Shown here one piece after another: positions 1-8,581 of a stretch of DNA of 64,000 bases (position 1 is the stretch's first letter; every line of letters begins with the position of its first letter). The position numbers and the translations under genes are program-made. The stretch lies in assembly GCF_963667135.1 (NCBI RefSeq), contig NZ_OY762974.1, positions 682,001-746,000 of the forward strand, read 5' to 3'. Below the pieces are notes generated by a model. It saw only the letters and a list, made by a program, of their open reading frames with translations. It was not told where the DNA came from and ran no database searches. Source of the DNA: an uncultured Macellibacteroides sp. Lineage in GTDB: Bacteria; Bacteroidota; Bacteroidia; Bacteroidales; Tannerellaceae.

Positions 1-1686
1 ATTTACGAATTACAGTCTGCCGCCTGCAATTATCTCGGAAATTACCATACCCAGATGTACAATTTAGACTCTGCCTTATATTACTACCAGAAATCACTCG
101 ATTATTCGCTCCAAGGCAAGTCGTCCATTAAATGGCCAGACCTCTACGTAAACATTGCCGACAATTATGTCCGCAAGGGCGATTTCGCCATGGGTGCAAC
201 CTATTTTAGAAAAGCCCTGCACGTAAGCGACTCAATACAGAATAGTAGCCAAATGAGATTCCCCATATACTTCGGACTCGGACAAGTATACATGGAATTA
301 CGGGATTTTGATATCTCTGACACCTATTTTCGCCAAGCAGAAAAATTGTACGACGATCGCAACTTGTCAGAGAAATTCACTTTTTGCAACAACCGCGGTA
401 ACTACTATTATTACAAAGAAGACTATACACAGGCTCTGAAATGGTTCAGAAAAGCCCTTGCTCTACTCTCGGGAGGCGACTACAAATTTTATGTAAGCCT
501 GTGCCAGTTAAACCTCGGAGACATCTTTCTTAATCTAAACGAGCCCGACTCCGCGCACTACTACCTCAATAAAAGTTACGACTATTTCAGCACTATTCAA
601 AATCCTACAGCGCTCTATTATATAGCAACAATCAGAGCCGGGCTGGCCCTAAAAGAAAACAACACAGCACTTGCGGCACAATACCTGGATAAAACAAAAG
701 ACAACACAGGCGTGGAAGTCAACATCGTAACCATTCGCAACAAATATCTTCAGGACTACTATTACAGGACAGGCAATTATAAAAAAGCCTACCAATACCA
801 GTCGGAGAACATTGCACTAAACGATTCCATCCGTACAGACAGAGCACTAAAAAGAGCCTTCGAACTAGACATGCGGTACAAACAAGACACCACCCTGATG
901 AAAAAAGAACTCATCATCAGCGAGCAAGCCACACAGGTAAGCAAACTTCAGATAAGCTTCCTCATCTGGGCAGCCGGATTTACCATCCTGCTCCTACTTG
1001 CACTGTTTGTCTACTACCATATGAAGAAACAACGAGACATTCAGAAGCTAACCTTCACGAACGATATAACTAAACTTCGGATGGAAAACATACGGAACAG
1101 AATATCCCCTCACTTCTTGCTCAATATGCTGAATCACGAAATCCAATCAGCCGAACAAGCAAGCCGGAGCAAACTCTACCTATTAGTCGACCTCCTTCGC
1201 AAAAGCCTTGAAATGACAGATCAATCCTGCATAAGCCTCAAAGAAGAAATTGATTTTGTAGAAACCTACATTCAACTGGAAAAAGAAAGTCTGGGTCAGC
1301 ACTTCAGTTATAACCTAAGCATCGACCCTACCCTTCATCCCGAAAAAATTGAACTTCCCCCTATGATGGTTCAGATACCAGTCGAAAATGCCATTAAACA
1401 CGCGCTACGCCCCAAGGAAGGAGAAAAGCAGCTTACAATTACCGTAGAACCGCACGGCAATGGAATCATCATAAAAATAGAAGACAATGGAACCGGTTAC
1501 GCCCCAATGGAAAACAGCACCACCCGAGGAACAGGAACAGGAACAAAAGTACTCTGTCAGACCATCGACCTGTTAAACCGCAAAAACAAAGAAAAGATTG
1601 ATTTTTCGATCAACAGCAAGCAATTACCCGCCGAAAGCGGAACCATTGTAACAATTTACATACCAGATAACTTTGCATTTCAATAA
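1..1686 (+). CDS. TPR sensor histidine kinase, LytS/His_kinase type (5' partial)
   Basis: Reading is open from base 1, so the true start lies upstream. The first two thirds are tetratricopeptide-like helical repeats (roughly bases 55-870, many Tyr/Ala/Asp positions such as YLNKSYDYF). A single membrane segment follows at about 949-1014 (ISFLIWAAGFTILLLLALF). The kinase part carries the His_kinase-family motif RISPHFLLNML (about 1096-1131, phospho-acceptor His in PHF), the N box PVENAIKHAL (about 1379) and the glycine-rich IEDNGTGY (about 1480). Known role of the family: a periplasmic TPR sensor joined to a kinase that phosphorylates a LytTR regulator. The partner follows 20 bases downstream. 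The signal sensed cannot be told. Family assignment is secure. Confidence 0.9.
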   Translation: MYELQSAACNYLGNYHTQMYNLDSALYYYQKSLDYSLQGKSSIKWPDLYVNIADNYVRKGDFAMGATYFRKALHVSDSIQNSSQMRFPIYFGLGQVYMELRDFDISDTYFRQAEKLYDDRNLSEKFTFCNNRGNYYYYKEDYTQALKWFRKALALLSGGDYKFYVSLCQLNLGDIFLNLNEPDSAHYYLNKSYDYFSTIQNPTALYYIATIRAGLALKENNTALAAQYLDKTKDNTGVEVNIVTIRNKYLQDYYYRTGNYKKAYQYQSENIALNDSIRTDRALKRAFELDMRYKQDTTLMKKELIISEQATQVSKLQISFLIWAAGFTILLLLALFVYYHMKKQRDIQKLTFTNDITKLRMENIRNRISPHFLLNMLNHEIQSAEQASRSKLYLLVDLLRKSLEMTDQSCISLKEEIDFVETYIQLEKESLGQHFSYNLSIDPTLHPEKIELPPMMVQIPVENAIKHALRPKEGEKQLTITVEPHGNGIIIKIEDNGTGYAPMENSTTRGTGTGTKVLCQTIDLLNRKNKEKIDFSINSKQLPAESGTIVTIYIPDNFAFQ

Positions 1687-1706
1687 AAATAAAACACTCC
1701 ATAAAT

Positions 1707-2471
1707 ATGAAAACCAATATAACAACAACCATTATAGACGACGATGAAGTCTGCACCCAAAGCCTATGTAAATCCCTGTCCGCCTATACCGAATTCATAA
1801 TAACCGGCGTAGCTAAAGACGCCATAAGTGGCAAACAACTCCTCCTGGAGCAACGCCCCGATCTGCTCTTTCTGGACGTGGAACTACCAGATACCAGCGG
1901 CATTGAAATGCTTCGGCAGCTAAAAGAACACATTTACTGGCCCATGCGCGTAATATTCTATACCGCCTACGAGAAATATCTTCTCGAAGCCCTCAGAGAA
2001 TCAGCATTCGACTACCTGTTAAAACCCTACGAAGAAAATGAATTTCAAAAAGTGATAACCCGCTACCTGGCCACCTCAAATGCCAACCCCGAATTCGGCC
2101 GGCTACTCAATTCGCTATCCAGTCTGCTTCCCCAAAACCGCACCTTTCTGGTAGCCACCATTACCGGATACCAACTTTTCCGTATCGAACAAATCGGATG
2201 TTTCGATTACAGCAAGCATCAAAAACAATGGAACATACTATCCACCAACCCAACCAATCCATCATTAAAGCGCACCACCCGCGCCACCGATATCCTTCAA
2301 TACTCCAATTCATTTATACAAATCAACCAACACCAAATCATAAACATCGAATACCTGTACGCCATCACAGACAAAACCTGCAGGATGCTTCCCCCTTTCG
2401 ACACCCTTACCGACCTCCACATCTCCCGCATCTTCATGAAAGAACTCCAAGATAGTTTCAATAAAATATAA
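1707..2471 (+). CDS. LytTR-family response regulator
   Basis: 254 residues. The N-terminal receiver domain has acidic residues at 11-13, the phospho-acceptor Asp57 in FLDVELPDTSG and Lys106 in LLKPYE. The C-terminal part (about 150-250) fits a LytTR DNA-binding domain, with the typical FIQINQHQIINIEYL strand region. It starts 20 bases after the kinase gene and so forms a two-component pair with it. LytTR regulators activate or repress nearby operons by binding paired direct repeats. The FHA/kinase operon starting at 2654 is a possible but unproven target. Confidence 0.92.
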   Translation: MKTNITTTIIDDDEVCTQSLCKSLSAYTEFIITGVAKDAISGKQLLLEQRPDLLFLDVELPDTSGIEMLRQLKEHIYWPMRVIFYTAYEKYLLEALRESAFDYLLKPYEENEFQKVITRYLATSNANPEFGRLLNSLSSLLPQNRTFLVATITGYQLFRIEQIGCFDYSKHQKQWNILSTNPTNPSLKRTTRATDILQYSNSFIQINQHQIINIEYLYAITDKTCRMLPPFDTLTDLHISRIFMKELQDSFNKI

Positions 2472-2582
2472 ATTCACTTAATTACAACGATTTTTTATAG
2501 ACTAATTACGCCCACATATCTTTCTAAAATACCACATATTCCAATTATCAGCTAAATTACTGATAACCCTTTTACATGTCAA

Positions 2583-2614
2583 ATTGCATAGCAATTAATA
2601 TCACATTAATTTTG
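2583..2614 (+). promoter_or_regulatory. Bacteroidetes-type promoter for the FHA/kinase operon
   Basis: TAATTTTG at 2607-2614 matches the Bacteroidetes -7 box TAnnTTTG. ATTG at 2583-2586 lies where the -33 box is expected. Transcription would begin near 2620, about 35 bases before the 2654 gene. The surrounding 180-base gap is AT-rich and holds no gene. This is a match by eye; no expression evidence. Confidence 0.5.
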
Positions 2615-2653
2615 ATAATTCAAGCAATTTATATAAAATAAATTATATCTGAC

Positions 2654-3169
2654 ATGATTTCGATAAAATGCCCACATTGTCATATTGGATTAAAAATTGA
2701 TGAGACCAAGATCCCCATTTCAGTGAAAGTATTCAAATGCCCCAAATGCAAACAACCAATAATGGTTTCGATTCTCGACCCGTACAGAAACAACCAGTCC
2801 GACCAAATTACAAGCGTAGTATATAAATCCGAAATTACAAATAAAGGAACAATAACAGTCCTTTCCAACGATGAAACGCCTAATCAAACCTACGACCTGC
2901 AAGTAGGAGTTAGCGTAATTGGAAGAAAAAGCAACTTATCCAATGTAACTATAGGAATAATTACTCAAGATAAATTAATGAGCAGAGAACATATAAAAAT
3001 TGAGGTGATTAAAAATAGAATAGGCGGATACGCACATCTTCTTTCCGACATGAATAGTAAAAATAAAACTATGTACAATAATGATTATCTGGAAAAGGAC
3101 GAAATAATTGTACTTCAAAATGGAGACGAAATTACTATTGGCAAAACCAAACTTCGTTTCAACGAGTAA
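2654..3169 (+). CDS. Zinc-ribbon plus FHA domain protein
   Basis: 171 residues, cytoplasmic, no signal or membrane segment. Two CxxC knuckles (Cys6/Cys9 and Cys29/Cys32: CPHC and CPKC) form a zinc ribbon like those of the MJ0042 type. After a linker, residues 80-171 fit a forkhead-associated domain: Gly90-Arg91, then SREH at about 110-113, then a late DEITIG strand. FHA domains bind phosphothreonine peptides. It is the first gene of the run containing two Ser/Thr kinases and a PP2C phosphatase, so it probably reads out their phosphorylation. It has a 170-base gap to the next gene, so it may be expressed separately. Confidence 0.82.
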   Translation: MISIKCPHCHIGLKIDETKIPISVKVFKCPKCKQPIMVSILDPYRNNQSDQITSVVYKSEITNKGTITVLSNDETPNQTYDLQVGVSVIGRKSNLSNVTIGIITQDKLMSREHIKIEVIKNRIGGYAHLLSDMNSKNKTMYNNDYLEKDEIIVLQNGDEITIGKTKLRFNE

Positions 3170-3339
3170 ATCAACGAATATAAACATTAATTGAAAAAAA
3201 AACTACCACATAAGTGTTTATTCCATCCTTTTAACTCTCCACAATACCTGATAATCTATTTGAGTAATTAATGTCATTTTTTAGAAATAAAAATTCATTT
3301 AATTTTATCAAAAAATACTAATATCTAAAAACGAAAGTT

Positions 3340-4107
3340 ATGTCACAGAACAAAACAGTTGTACCTGGAATGTCTCCATTTACTCAGGATAATCCGTCCG
3401 AGAATGTCTACGGAAAAAATACACCAGCAGGAATATCCTCCAAGAAGACATATTGCCCGGAAATGGGAATGAATGCGCCGGGCTACGAATCCACTCAACA
3501 AGGTGCAGGTTCCATCCCAAAAAATGTAAACGAAAAACCGGTTGTAGGTTTTTTGTATTCTATATCCAAAAGAGGGATCGGAGAATTCTGGCCTTTACAT
3601 GTCGGACCAAATAAAATCGGACGGTCCAAAAAGTGCGATATATGTCTAAACGAAGGCTCTGTTTCGGAAGAACATGCAGAAGTTGTAATACGTAATCTGA
3701 AAAACCCGGAAAAACTGGTAGCCTCTATTACCGATTACAGATCTACTTGTGGAACGATGATAAACGGTGTAAGCATTGCTTTCAATGCACAAGAATGCGT
3801 TACTAATGACATAATTACCATTGGAGAAAACTACGAGCTTCTTATCATTTTGATAGATGCAAAGAAAATGAATCTACATGTTGCAGAAAATTATATACAT
3901 GTAGCAGAAGAAAACACTCCTGTAAATCCATATTCTAAAGACAATGAAAATCAGAATCCAATTCCTGATATGAACTATAATTACAACAATAATACACCTT
4001 TAAAACCTACTGAATCTAATTATTACACGGGGCCGGAAACAGGCGGAACTGTTCCTTTAGATGGATCAAAAGCTGTCGTGCGCGGAAATACAATTCTCCT
4101 TAAATAA
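3340..4107 (+). CDS. FHA domain protein
   Basis: 255 residues without membrane segments. The N-terminal 80 residues are polar, rich in Pro/Gly/Asn and probably disordered, with many possible phosphorylation sites. An FHA domain covers about 80-165: KIGRSKKCDICL, then SEEHAEV, then a Thr-Met-Ile-Asn-Gly turn and DIITIGENYEL. The Asn/Pro/Thr-rich tail again looks disordered. Inference: substrate and/or phospho-reader of the kinases encoded 18 bases downstream. No other domain is recognised. Confidence 0.8.
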   Translation: MSQNKTVVPGMSPFTQDNPSENVYGKNTPAGISSKKTYCPEMGMNAPGYESTQQGAGSIPKNVNEKPVVGFLYSISKRGIGEFWPLHVGPNKIGRSKKCDICLNEGSVSEEHAEVVIRNLKNPEKLVASITDYRSTCGTMINGVSIAFNAQECVTNDIITIGENYELLIILIDAKKMNLHVAENYIHVAEENTPVNPYSKDNENQNPIPDMNYNYNNNTPLKPTESNYYTGPETGGTVPLDGSKAVVRGNTILLK

Positions 4108-4124
4108 TCTTATTTATACTACAA

Positions 4125-5699
4125 ATGACGACGATCAAACTTGAAGGTAATACAGAACAATCCAAGGGAATCTATTATGAATACGATCCCTACTCAACAC
4201 CACTTGGCATAGGAGGAATGGGGAAAGTTTTTAAAGGTAGACAAGTCTGTAAATCTACCAATTCTGTCACAGATGTAGCCATCAAATTCATGTTTGAAGT
4301 TTTACCTGTAAGCTTTATAGAGCGCGCGCGCAGAGAAGCATCCATACAAATTGACAACGAAAATCTTCTTAAAATGATGGGATTTGTCCAAACAGAAGAA
4401 ACTTCTGTACTTGGAGAAATCAAATATCGTTATCATGTAGTGAGTGAACTTCTCGACGGAATTGTGTTGTCGGACTTGCTAGATGGTAATATTGACTCTC
4501 AAACAAACGATCACGTTTTCGCCCGCAAACTATATGCAGAACACAAAGAGTCACCTTATCAATTTGCATTAACGGTAATCAAGAGCATATTGTCGGGTAT
4601 TATGGCCTTGCACGACTGCGGTTATATTCACCGAGACATCGACCCCAGCAATATAATGATTACAAAAGACGGAAAAATCAAATTAATTGATTTTGGAATA
4701 GCCAAGCAGTTATCCAGTTTGAACACTACAGACAAAACACTAACTTCCGCAGGCGTATTTATCGGTAAACCCAAATATGCTGCGCCCGAACTGGTTTTAG
4801 GCGACATAAACCATCAGGGAAGAACTACAGACATCTATTCAGTAGGCATATTGCTCTACCAGCTCATCACAGGGCATTTACCGTTCGAAGGTCCCGATCA
4901 TATAATTTTGAATGCCCAGTTACACCGAAATGTCCCGTTAAATGAAATAAAACAGTCAAAATTACGCACGATAATTAAAAAAGCCACCGCCAAAAATCAG
5001 AATGAACGCTATCAATCAGCGGCAGAATTCAGAGTAGCCATCGAACAGATAGAGGAACTTAGCTATCCGGACAGGTACATCAGGTTTCCTTTCGGATTGG
5101 TAGATAATAAGAAAAAAACTGTCCTATCTTTTTCTGCATCTTTTATTCTTATAGCATGTATAGGTTTATACTTGAACGGGAAAGAAATTTCTCCAGATCC
5201 ACGAAATAAAACCGTAGAAAAAAATGTTGCCTCTACTGCTTCAACCCCCTCCGATGCATCCGAATTTAAAGGAGCTGTCGCACTGCTTATGAATAAAGAA
5301 ACTGCCAATGAAGGCTTTGATAAAGTAAAAAACCTATCTGAAAGGAATTATCCAGAAGCAACATATTTATTAAGCCGCATTTATTATGGGGGAAAAAGTA
5401 ATACCGATTCGATAAAAACCATGCAAAAGAACCTGGCAAAACAATATATTCCGGATAACCAATTATCTCACGAACTGATTAAAAAGGTAGTCCGGGCAGA
5501 CAGCTCCAACTACAAGGCACTATACGAATTGGGAAGCAACTATCTCGGAGGCAAAGTCCGCACGAATCTTGATATACGGAATCTAGACTCAGCCAGTTAC
5601 CTTCTGAATAAAGGACTTCAACAGGCAAAAGATAACAACGATTCATATTACATAGAAAAATTTAAGAATCAATTAAATCAAATACCAGGTAAGCAATGA
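4125..5699 (+). CDS. Membrane-anchored Ser/Thr protein kinase, variant catalytic loop
   Basis: 524 residues. A Hanks-type kinase domain covers about 20-305: glycine loop GIGGMGKVFKG (28-38), VAIKFM Lys near 53, catalytic loop beginning His169-Arg170-Asp171, LIDFGIAK (about 187-194) and APE near 220. A single membrane helix (about 329-350, FSASFILIACIGLYLNG) puts a 170-residue Sel1/TPR-like domain outside the cytoplasm. Oddity: the loop reads HRDIDPSN, so the usual Lys two residues after the catalytic Asp is Asp173. The catalytic Asp and Asn176 are kept, so activity is possible but not certain. Its last codons overlap the next kinase gene (ATGA), indicating translational coupling. Confidence 0.9.
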   Translation: MTTIKLEGNTEQSKGIYYEYDPYSTPLGIGGMGKVFKGRQVCKSTNSVTDVAIKFMFEVLPVSFIERARREASIQIDNENLLKMMGFVQTEETSVLGEIKYRYHVVSELLDGIVLSDLLDGNIDSQTNDHVFARKLYAEHKESPYQFALTVIKSILSGIMALHDCGYIHRDIDPSNIMITKDGKIKLIDFGIAKQLSSLNTTDKTLTSAGVFIGKPKYAAPELVLGDINHQGRTTDIYSVGILLYQLITGHLPFEGPDHIILNAQLHRNVPLNEIKQSKLRTIIKKATAKNQNERYQSAAEFRVAIEQIEELSYPDRYIRFPFGLVDNKKKTVLSFSASFILIACIGLYLNGKEISPDPRNKTVEKNVASTASTPSDASEFKGAVALLMNKETANEGFDKVKNLSERNYPEATYLLSRIYYGGKSNTDSIKTMQKNLAKQYIPDNQLSHELIKKVVRADSSNYKALYELGSNYLGGKVRTNLDIRNLDSASYLLNKGLQQAKDNNDSYYIEKFKNQLNQIPGKQ

Positions 5700-6682
5700 A
5701 TCTGCAGTGTGTGGTTCAAAAACCGGACGATCCCAATATTTACTTGTATGTCGTAAACGAATGGTTCTGCTATAACACGCAAAGCGAACCTTTAGGAAAT
5801 GGCTCAATGGGAACAGTTTATCTTGGATACCGTATGCAAAACGGAGAGAGAGTGGCCATAAAAAGAGTAAAAGACTCCTTTTCTAATAATTATTCCATTC
5901 GCGAGCGGGCAAAACAGGAAGCCTCATTAGCATTCAGACATCCCAATTTGGTAGAAATGCTGGGATACTGCGAATATGCCCCGAATTATGGTCCGATTTT
6001 TATCATAAGCAAATTCATTTACGGAATAACATTAGACAAACACGTAAAGACATATCTTAATGACAGAGAAGACCGAGTTTACAAAATCTGCAATTGTATC
6101 CTGTCGGTACTCGACGCATTGGATTACATTCATTCACGCGGAGTTGTTCACCGGGACATAAAGCCTATCAATATCATGGTTGAGAATGGCATGAATATCA
6201 GGTTAATGGATCTGGGAATTGCCCGGATGAATCAGGGCAATAAATTCTCTGCCTATGGATTTGTGGGAACCCCTCAGTATGCGGCACCCGAACAAATCAT
6301 ACGCGATGCCAATTCGTCGGTACAAATCAACGCATCTACAGATGTATATGAGCTAGGCATTACATTTTACGAATTGCTAGCTGGCAAAAATCCTTTCGAT
6401 TGTGAATCGGAAGTAATGACGCTCACTAAACAAATGACTGAAAAGCTACCGTCCAACAGCGAAATTCCGCGCAAGCTAATGCAGGTAATCTGGAAAGCAA
6501 CTGAAAAAACACAAATCAAACGCTACCAATCGGCACGTGAATTCAAAACAGCAATTCAAAATGCTATGCAAGTAAACCAAAGTATCTGGCAATCACTAAC
6601 AGATAAATTTGAAAAATATCCCATACTTATTGGAGGGATACTTGGAATTATCATTACAACAATTATAATACTGATTATGTAG
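5696..6682 (+). CDS. Ser/Thr protein kinase with C-terminal membrane anchor
   Basis: 328 residues. Kinase motifs are complete: LGNGSMGTVYLG (about 33-44), VAIKRVK, catalytic HRDIKPIN (His152, Asp154, Lys156), LMDLGIAR in place of the DFG motif, and GTPQYAAPEQ. DLG instead of DFG is tolerated in many active kinases. The protein ends in one hydrophobic helix (last 21 residues, ILIGGILGIIITTIIILIM), so it is tail-anchored in the inner membrane facing the cytoplasm. It overlaps the previous kinase gene by four bases and is followed 11 bases later by the phosphatase. Unlike the first kinase it has no extracytoplasmic domain, so the two probably have distinct inputs. Confidence 0.92.
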   Translation: MNLQCVVQKPDDPNIYLYVVNEWFCYNTQSEPLGNGSMGTVYLGYRMQNGERVAIKRVKDSFSNNYSIRERAKQEASLAFRHPNLVEMLGYCEYAPNYGPIFIISKFIYGITLDKHVKTYLNDREDRVYKICNCILSVLDALDYIHSRGVVHRDIKPINIMVENGMNIRLMDLGIARMNQGNKFSAYGFVGTPQYAAPEQIIRDANSSVQINASTDVYELGITFYELLAGKNPFDCESEVMTLTKQMTEKLPSNSEIPRKLMQVIWKATEKTQIKRYQSAREFKTAIQNAMQVNQSIWQSLTDKFEKYPILIGGILGIIITTIIILIM

Positions 6683-6693
6683 AAATATACTAT

Positions 6694-7953
6694 ATGGAAT
6701 CAATAAAAACAGCGAAAGATATAATTGGATTTATCGAATCCCGAATAGGAGGCCGATCAGAAAATCAAGACTCATGTGGCTATTCAGATACCGAATTAGG
6801 TTTGTTGATAGTTGTATGTGATGGAATGGGTGGAACCGCCGGAGGAAAAACGGCTTCACTTATCGCCGTCAATGAGATCATTCAGGGAGTTAAGGATTCT
6901 GATCTGCAGGAAGAACCGTCTATGGTTCTCATTAGAGCCATTCGAAGGGCCAATATGGCGATTATTAAACAATCCAATACCGATTCCTCATTGCAGGGAA
7001 TGGGTACCACGGCAACTGTACTACTCCTTAACAATAACTCCGCCGTATTGGCACATGTAGGCGACAGTCGTATCTATCAATTCAGAGGAAAATCAAAAAT
7101 CTTCCGCACATTTGATCACTCCATGGTTTTCGATCTTGTAAAGCAAAAAGTGATAACAGAAGAACAAGCAAGATTATCGGAACAATCCAACATGATTACA
7201 AGAGCGCTGGGGATTAAACCCGATGTAGAAGTAGACGTTTGCGAAAGGGCCTACGAGAAAGGAGATCGGTTCTTACTATGCACCGATGGTATATCCGGAT
7301 GCCTTCCCGAAACTGACCTTATCAAGCTATCCACCTACCGAAAAGGATCTTTAGGAGCGGCACTTGAGTCGCTCACAATTAAAGTCGATTCCATTGGTCG
7401 CGACAACGGTGGCAATCACGATAATCTTACAGCCGCATTAATCGAAACAAATTCAAACTCTATAATAAAGGAAAAAATGAGCAGACAAATAAGAAACATT
7501 CTGGCAACCCTTTTAGCGTTATTTATTTTAAGCATCTCGTTCAATGTGATACTCATTAACAGGGAAAACGCTGAATCCGGACAGTTATTAAAAAGAGATA
7601 GTACCGCAATAACCACCCCATCTGCTAGCCGGCAGCAGTCAGAAGAACTGATCAAGATCAAAGATAGCCTCAAATCGGCCCAGACCAAATACGACAGCTT
7701 GTCATACAGACTTACTAAAATTCAGAAAAAAGAAGGAATAAAATCCGACACGCTTTCTATTTTGTTAAAACAAGTTCAGAAAAACTTAAAGGAATTACAA
7801 AAAGATCAGGCCTCTTTCGAAAAACAGCTTATCGCCGCCAATAAAGAAGGGCTGAACTCTAAAACCAAAGCATCCTTTGGAAAACTAATGAGTAAACTCA
7901 ATGAGCTTATAAAGTTATTGGACAAGCAACTTGTTGCAACAAAAAAGAACTAA
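6694..7953 (+). CDS. PP2C-family Ser/Thr phosphatase with membrane anchor and coiled coil
   Basis: 419 residues. The PP2C (PPM) domain covers about 10-250, with metal-binding motifs ENQDSCG, VVCDGMGGTAGG (about 38-49), GDSRIYQF (about 123), CTDGISGCL (about 194) and NHDNLTAALIE (about 241-251). A membrane helix at about 265-286 is followed by a Lys/Gln/Leu-rich coiled coil to the C-terminus, probably periplasmic. It should dephosphorylate targets of the two kinases just upstream; the kinase/phosphatase pairing with FHA readers is classical. The spacing of 11 bases supports a single transcript. Confidence 0.93.
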   Translation: MESIKTAKDIIGFIESRIGGRSENQDSCGYSDTELGLLIVVCDGMGGTAGGKTASLIAVNEIIQGVKDSDLQEEPSMVLIRAIRRANMAIIKQSNTDSSLQGMGTTATVLLLNNNSAVLAHVGDSRIYQFRGKSKIFRTFDHSMVFDLVKQKVITEEQARLSEQSNMITRALGIKPDVEVDVCERAYEKGDRFLLCTDGISGCLPETDLIKLSTYRKGSLGAALESLTIKVDSIGRDNGGNHDNLTAALIETNSNSIIKEKMSRQIRNILATLLALFILSISFNVILINRENAESGQLLKRDSTAITTPSASRQQSEELIKIKDSLKSAQTKYDSLSYRLTKIQKKEGIKSDTLSILLKQVQKNLKELQKDQASFEKQLIAANKEGLNSKTKASFGKLMSKLNELIKLLDKQLVATKKN

Positions 7954-7975
7954 ATAAAACAATATTCAAAAATCT

Positions 7976-8569
7976 ATGAAAGCACTACTAATTGGAAGAG
8001 GAGACGAATGTGATATCGTTCTATCAGACAACAGCGATCTGATAAGCCGGCAGCATGCAACCCTCAATCTCTATCCATCCGGCAAGATAACAATAGTGGA
8101 TCAGGGAAGGAACGGCACGTATGTTAATGGAATCAAAATTACGTCCAATACACCTTTCCCGGTAACCCGAAATGATGTGATCTCTTTTGCCCATGTCCGT
8201 CAGCTCGACTGGAGTCTGGTTCCACGCAACAATGCATGGATGAAATATCCTATACTTGCATTTGCGGCACTTCTTCTGGTTACAGGTACCTACTTTGCAG
8301 TTAATAATTCTACCCGAACACCAAAACAAGAAACTTCAGTTGCCGTTGCAGATTCCATCGCTGCAAAAGATACCACCGCAAAAGATACGGCAAAAGCTGA
8401 TACAGCTAAAATAGATTCTATATCACAATCTCGACAAAAAGAAAAACCCAATAACAAAAAGAAACCGAACAAGGATTCTCAAAAAGATTCTACTGATAGT
8501 AAGAAAAAAACCGAAGATAAGAAACCAGAGAATGCAAAAGCATCTAATGCAAGTAAACTACCATTATAA
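7976..8569 (+). CDS. FHA domain protein with membrane helix and charged tail
   Basis: 197 residues. The FHA domain is at the very N-terminus (about 1-75: LLIGRGDECDIVLS, SRQHATL, GRNGTYVNG), followed by a membrane helix at about 88-108 and a Lys/Asp/Ser/Thr-rich, low-complexity tail that is probably extracytoplasmic and disordered. The FHA domain faces the cytoplasm and would dock onto phosphorylated kinase or substrate. Gaps to neighbours are 22 and 12 bases. The tail contains short repeats (AKDTTAKDTAKADTAK), as often seen in envelope linkers. Confidence 0.85.
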   Translation: MKALLIGRGDECDIVLSDNSDLISRQHATLNLYPSGKITIVDQGRNGTYVNGIKITSNTPFPVTRNDVISFAHVRQLDWSLVPRNNAWMKYPILAFAALLLVTGTYFAVNNSTRTPKQETSVAVADSIAAKDTTAKDTAKADTAKIDSISQSRQKEKPNNKKKPNKDSQKDSTDSKKKTEDKKPENAKASNASKLPL

Positions 8570-8581
8570 AACAAATAGATT

